This document shows, piece by piece, positions 5,047 to 7,983 of a DNA stretch of 7,983 nt (positions are counted from its first letter, which is position 1; each line of letters opens with the position of its first letter). The translations under genes and the position numbers were made by a program. Origin of the DNA: Spirochaetota bacterium (GTDB lineage: Bacteria > Spirochaetota > UBA4802 > UBA5550); contig JAKJGD010000072.1 of NCBI GenBank assembly GCA_022704585.1, forward strand, positions 1 through 7,983, written 5' to 3'. Under the pieces are notes generated by a model, which was not told the DNA's origin, made no database searches, and saw only the letters and a program-made list of their open reading frames with translations.

Positions 5047-7983
5047 TTATTTGATGAGGGGGGTACCGGCACTCGACACTTTTTTAATGCGATGGAAATC
5101 GTTGACGATTACAAGCGCGTCGGTACCGGAGACCGACTCGGCAGTAACCCCGCACCGGTAACCGGGAGAGGAAAAATCCAGCCAGAGTGCCCTGCCGGCA
5201 TCCAGCGGAACGTACAGGAGTATGTGGGTATAATAACTCTGATGCGAAACAATTCCGGGATCGGTGAGGAATTTACTGCGGGCAAAGGCGATGTATGTTC
5301 GTATCCCCAGACGCTCCAGCAGCGCCTGTGCGAGGATGGCTTTGTTCTCGGAACTCCCTCTTTTCCTGATCAGCGTCTCGTCCACCGGTACCGGCGAACC
5401 GAAGCCTCCCTGTTCCAGGGCTATATCCTCTGACATGAATTTATACACCGCGCCGACGGTTTTCTCAACGTTCTCCCCGGCGAACCTCCCGGCCTCCTCA
5501 TCAAGATGTCCGTAAGCCGTGGAGAGCAACCCATTGTACCATGCGACAAAATCCTCCGGTCCCGTCATGGTCGAAAATGAGATAGCGGGCAATGCGGCCT
5601 GCTTACCGGCGGAGGAAAGCCCGGAACTTACCGGCGCGCAATCGTTCAGGGTTGCCGTATATATCCTGGTGGACCCGGCTCCAGCTTCCTTCATGCGGAT
5701 GCCCTCGGGCAGCATGAAATGAAGCTGCAATTCATCAGGGACGATCACCGTGACAGATACTCGTTTAACAGGCTCATCATACTGCTGGAGATAGAACGGT
5801 CCCATCGAAAAAAAGCCGCCGCTTTCGGCCCTGGAATTCATTATATACGAGATGTGCAGTATCGAATCTTTACGCACAGGCGTTATAGTAATATACGCCC
5901 CGTCATTCCTCCGGCTCACCGAAAAGTCTTCTGCATAGGCTCCATTTCTGCCGTACACGCGCACGCGGACCGGCTGGAATTCGCCGTGTTGGGGAATCTG
6001 CATGCTCCTCCATCGGAGGGCACCGGTCTCATCGTTCACGCGTACCAGCTCCTCGTAACAGGTCCTGCTGCTTCCGTCCCTGGTTATTACAACGATTCTC
6101 CCCCGGTATAAAACGTCTGCATGGCTTTGCGGCGGTCCACTATCGTTCCGAAGCGCATCTACGACCGAACCGTCATAATAACGGGCACAAGGATTATCAA
6201 TATTTCCGCCGGCGATATACCTGACGTAGTCATCAATGCCGAATTTCGACGGATCACCATCTAGCAGCTTCTGGAAATACATTGAAGGATCATCCGATTG
6301 GATAATATCAATCAGCCCGAGATAGTGATAGAGATCGGGTCTGTCCCCCGGGATAAGAGCTTTAAAAATTTCGGATCTGGCTTCATCATAATCTCCCTTT
6401 TTAACAAGAAGATCGATCAGCTCGGCGGTAAAATCATGATTGTAATTGCGGGAATTGATAATATTCAGGGCGCTCTCATATTCGCCGCGAGCCGTTTCCT
6501 CACGGATCAGCGACCGGGCCTGTTCGGGAGAAAATGAATTTTTCAGTAGATCGTTCATGACCTTCGCCCGGGCCGCTGGATTTCTTTTCGAATAAAAACA
6601 GGCCTCTTTCTCCAGAAGGAGGGGCGAATCCAGATATTCATTCCGGATAAGGCCGGCCGCGTCCCTGAACTCCCTGTCACGGTTCATGGCATCAAGGAGC
6701 CCTAAAAAAACAAGACTGGAATGGAGGTCCAAAGGTACGGCTGACAGCGCCTTTTTCCCCTCACAATAGGCATTGTTGTATTCCCCCCGTTCAATGAGGA
6801 GCTTCAACCAACTGTGCCGTGCCGGTACATATGAGGGATAGTCGGAATGTATCCATTGAAGCAAACGCCGCGCCTCTTCGTAACGGAACGTGCCTGAGCG
6901 TGCATTGTCGCCCGACAACAGCGCAGACACGAGCAGGAACGGAACATGACCGCCTTTGAATCGGTCGATCGATGTACGATACCAGTATTCCGCCTCTCTG
7001 CTTCCGAGCCCGTCGAAATATATGCCGCGGTGAAGGGAGCCCCGAGGGCCGCTTTCAGCCATGACGATCGATCCGGGATACTCCGGCTCTTCCTCGATCC
7101 CGCATTCCCCGGAAAAGGTTTTATCGTCCTCCCGTATCGGGTTGATATTCCTGTCATCGTCACTCGTGATCAACAGGCGAAGCTTATGTACGGGATTTCC
7201 CCACAGCTTGACGAGGACCGTCACACCGGCAGCACGCGTAATGCGAATCACACGCGCGCTTCGCTTGTCCTCCGGTGTGTTTTTTATCGCAGACCTTCCG
7301 TTTATAAATACTCTGTAGACAGAATCGGAATAAACGCGGATTTTGACTGTGCCCTCGGTATAAAAGGATACCCTGGCATACACGACGCCTCGGGCGGGGT
7401 AGAGGTACCTGCCGGGTTCAAGCCACCCGTCATAATTGGTAACGATCGCGTTTCTTTGAGAAATAATCGGCGAACCCCCGGTGACGATCTCGGGCTCGAA
7501 CCTGTGATCGAGGTCCCCCGGTCCGAGCCGGTGAAACGGACCGAAAAGCGTCCACCTTCTCACCGACTTCAGGACATCAGTTGCCTGTTTCGCCTTTTCT
7601 CCGTCAAGCCGGTAGCGGAGCTTTTCGATCACGCAACGCAGCCGGAGCATTGCCGCCCCGGCCTTCTTCTCGCCGCTGCGATCGAGCGCTTCCCGTATTT
7701 TTTCAGCCGTTGCATCGACTGCTGCCGGCCCGAAAATATCGGCAAGCTGGAACAGGTAGGGGTAGTAGAGTACGGAAACCGGATGGGCAGGATTTTCAAC
7801 GATCAGCTGCTCGAGTTTTTCATGGCAAAGCCGGTAGTTCCCTTCGGCATAGGCAAGGAGGAATTCGTCTTCCCGACGTTCGATTTCACTGCGCGTCGGG
7901 GCCGGCGCCAGTGGAACCGGGACAATAAGCACCGCCGCCAGGAGGAGGCAGACACCGGTCACGGACGCTCGGTTACGGCTTGG
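5047..7983 (-). CDS. Large exported TPR protein with DUF3857-like and transglutaminase-like domains (start not in window or uncertain)
   Basis: Numbering from the GTG at 7962 gives 971 residues, but that GTG has no Shine-Dalgarno and the frame stays open to the window edge through PSRNRAS, so the true start probably lies beyond it. A hydrophobic segment at 4-20 ending in PLAPAP looks like a Sec signal, placing the protein in the periplasm or outer envelope. Regions in order: TPR-like helices (about 25-130); a beta-rich segment (about 136-268), with WTLFGPF, DGWLEPG and VYRVFINGRSA, resembling PA14 or jelly-roll sensor folds; TPR-like repeats (about 320-560); a DUF3857-like beta region (about 610-795); and a transglutaminase-like fold (about 800-935). 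In active members of this family the motif is RGDCKDKA. Here it is RGSSENKA (868-875), with Ser871 in place of the catalytic Cys, while His913 (THILLYV) and Asp929 (WLDF) remain. It is probably non-enzymatic. Domain names are from motif reading only; the role is unknown. Confidence 0.85.
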   Translation of the reverse strand, partial: PSRNRASVTGVCLLLAAVLIVPVPLAPAPTRSEIERREDEFLLAYAEGNYRLCHEKLEQLIVENPAHPVSVLYYPYLFQLADIFGPAAVDATAEKIREALDRSGEKKAGAAMLRLRCVIEKLRYRLDGEKAKQATDVLKSVRRWTLFGPFHRLGPGDLDHRFEPEIVTGGSPIISQRNAIVTNYDGWLEPGRYLYPARGVVYARVSFYTEGTVKIRVYSDSVYRVFINGRSAIKNTPEDKRSARVIRITRAAGVTVLVKLWGNPVHKLRLLITSDDDRNINPIREDDKTFSGECGIEEEPEYPGSIVMAESGPRGSLHRGIYFDGLGSREAEYWYRTSIDRFKGGHVPFLLVSALLSGDNARSGTFRYEEARRLLQWIHSDYPSYVPARHSWLKLLIERGEYNNAYCEGKKALSAVPLDLHSSLVFLGLLDAMNRDREFRDAAGLIRNEYLDSPLLLEKEACFYSKRNPAARAKVMNDLLKNSFSPEQARSLIREETARGEYESALNIINSRNYNHDFTAELIDLLVKKGDYDEARSEIFKALIPGDRPDLYHYLGLIDIIQSDDPSMYFQKLLDGDPSKFGIDDYVRYIAGGNIDNPCARYYDGSVVDALRNDSGPPQSHADVLYRGRIVVITRDGSSRTCYEELVRVNDETGALRWRSMQIPQHGEFQPVRVRVYGRNGAYAEDFSVSRRNDGAYITITPVRKDSILHISYIMNSRAESGGFFSMGPFYLQQYDEPVKRVSVTVIVPDELQLHFMLPEGIRMKEAGAGSTRIYTATLNDCAPVSSGLSSAGKQAALPAISFSTMTGPEDFVAWYNGLLSTAYGHLDEEAGRFAGENVEKTVGAVYKFMSEDIALEQGGFGSPVPVDETLIRKRGSSENKAILAQALLERLGIRTYIAFARSKFLTDPGIVSHQSYYTHILLYVPLDAGRALWLDFSSPGYRCGVTAESVSGTDALVIVNDFHRIKKVSSAGTPLIK

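Noticed and set aside
5036..5164. ACCGGTAACCG repeated at 5036-5046 and 5154-5164
   Set aside because: There are only two 11-base copies, one within coding sequence and with no target-site or inverted partner; chance is adequate.
1..7983. Mobile element, CRISPR, tRNA/rRNA, riboswitch or defence island
   Set aside because: I saw no transposase or integrase, no regularly spaced repeats, no cloverleaf and no defence-gene motif; the genes are housekeeping or envelope types.

Overview
The window looks like ordinary chromosome from a Gram-negative (diderm) bacterium of moderate-to-high GC. The diderm inference rests on an MCE/MlaD-type lipid-transport protein and a large exported TPR/DUF3857 protein. 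The Aquifex-type short aconitase, the RadA wording and the MCE style would fit Spirochaetota, Desulfobacterota or a related uncultured lineage. I cannot decide between these from sequence reading alone. No phage, transposon, integron, CRISPR, toxin-antitoxin or tRNA/rRNA signal was found.

Layout. (1) 1-1282, plus strand: the 3' end of an aconitase gene, overlapping by ATGA a cysteine-rich protein of unknown function. (2) 1315-4552, minus strand: a compact cluster read in the order MCE/MlaD protein, radA, glpQ-type glycerophosphodiester phosphodiesterase, with gaps of 3 and 34 bp. It converges on the cysteine-rich gene with only 32 bp between the stop codons. (3) 4553-5046: a 494-bp region with an AT-rich divergent promoter zone, a 33-aa extremely basic small protein on the plus strand (GTG start, strong Shine-Dalgarno), a hairpin-plus-T-run terminator after it, and a second GC-rich hairpin that probably ends the leftward gene. 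(4) 5047 to the right edge, minus strand: one very large exported protein with TPR-like helices, a beta-rich insert, a DUF3857-type region and a C-terminal transglutaminase-like fold whose catalytic cysteine appears to be serine.

How the genes fit together. Aconitase is TCA-cycle metabolism. The MCE protein and GlpQ both touch phospholipids (transport and headgroup breakdown), while RadA between them is a recombination factor with no obvious link, so the operon may be only a housekeeping arrangement. I do not see a clear multi-gene novel system. The points most worth following are the small basic protein, the cysteine-rich protein coupled to aconitase, and the apparently inactive transglutaminase-like protein.
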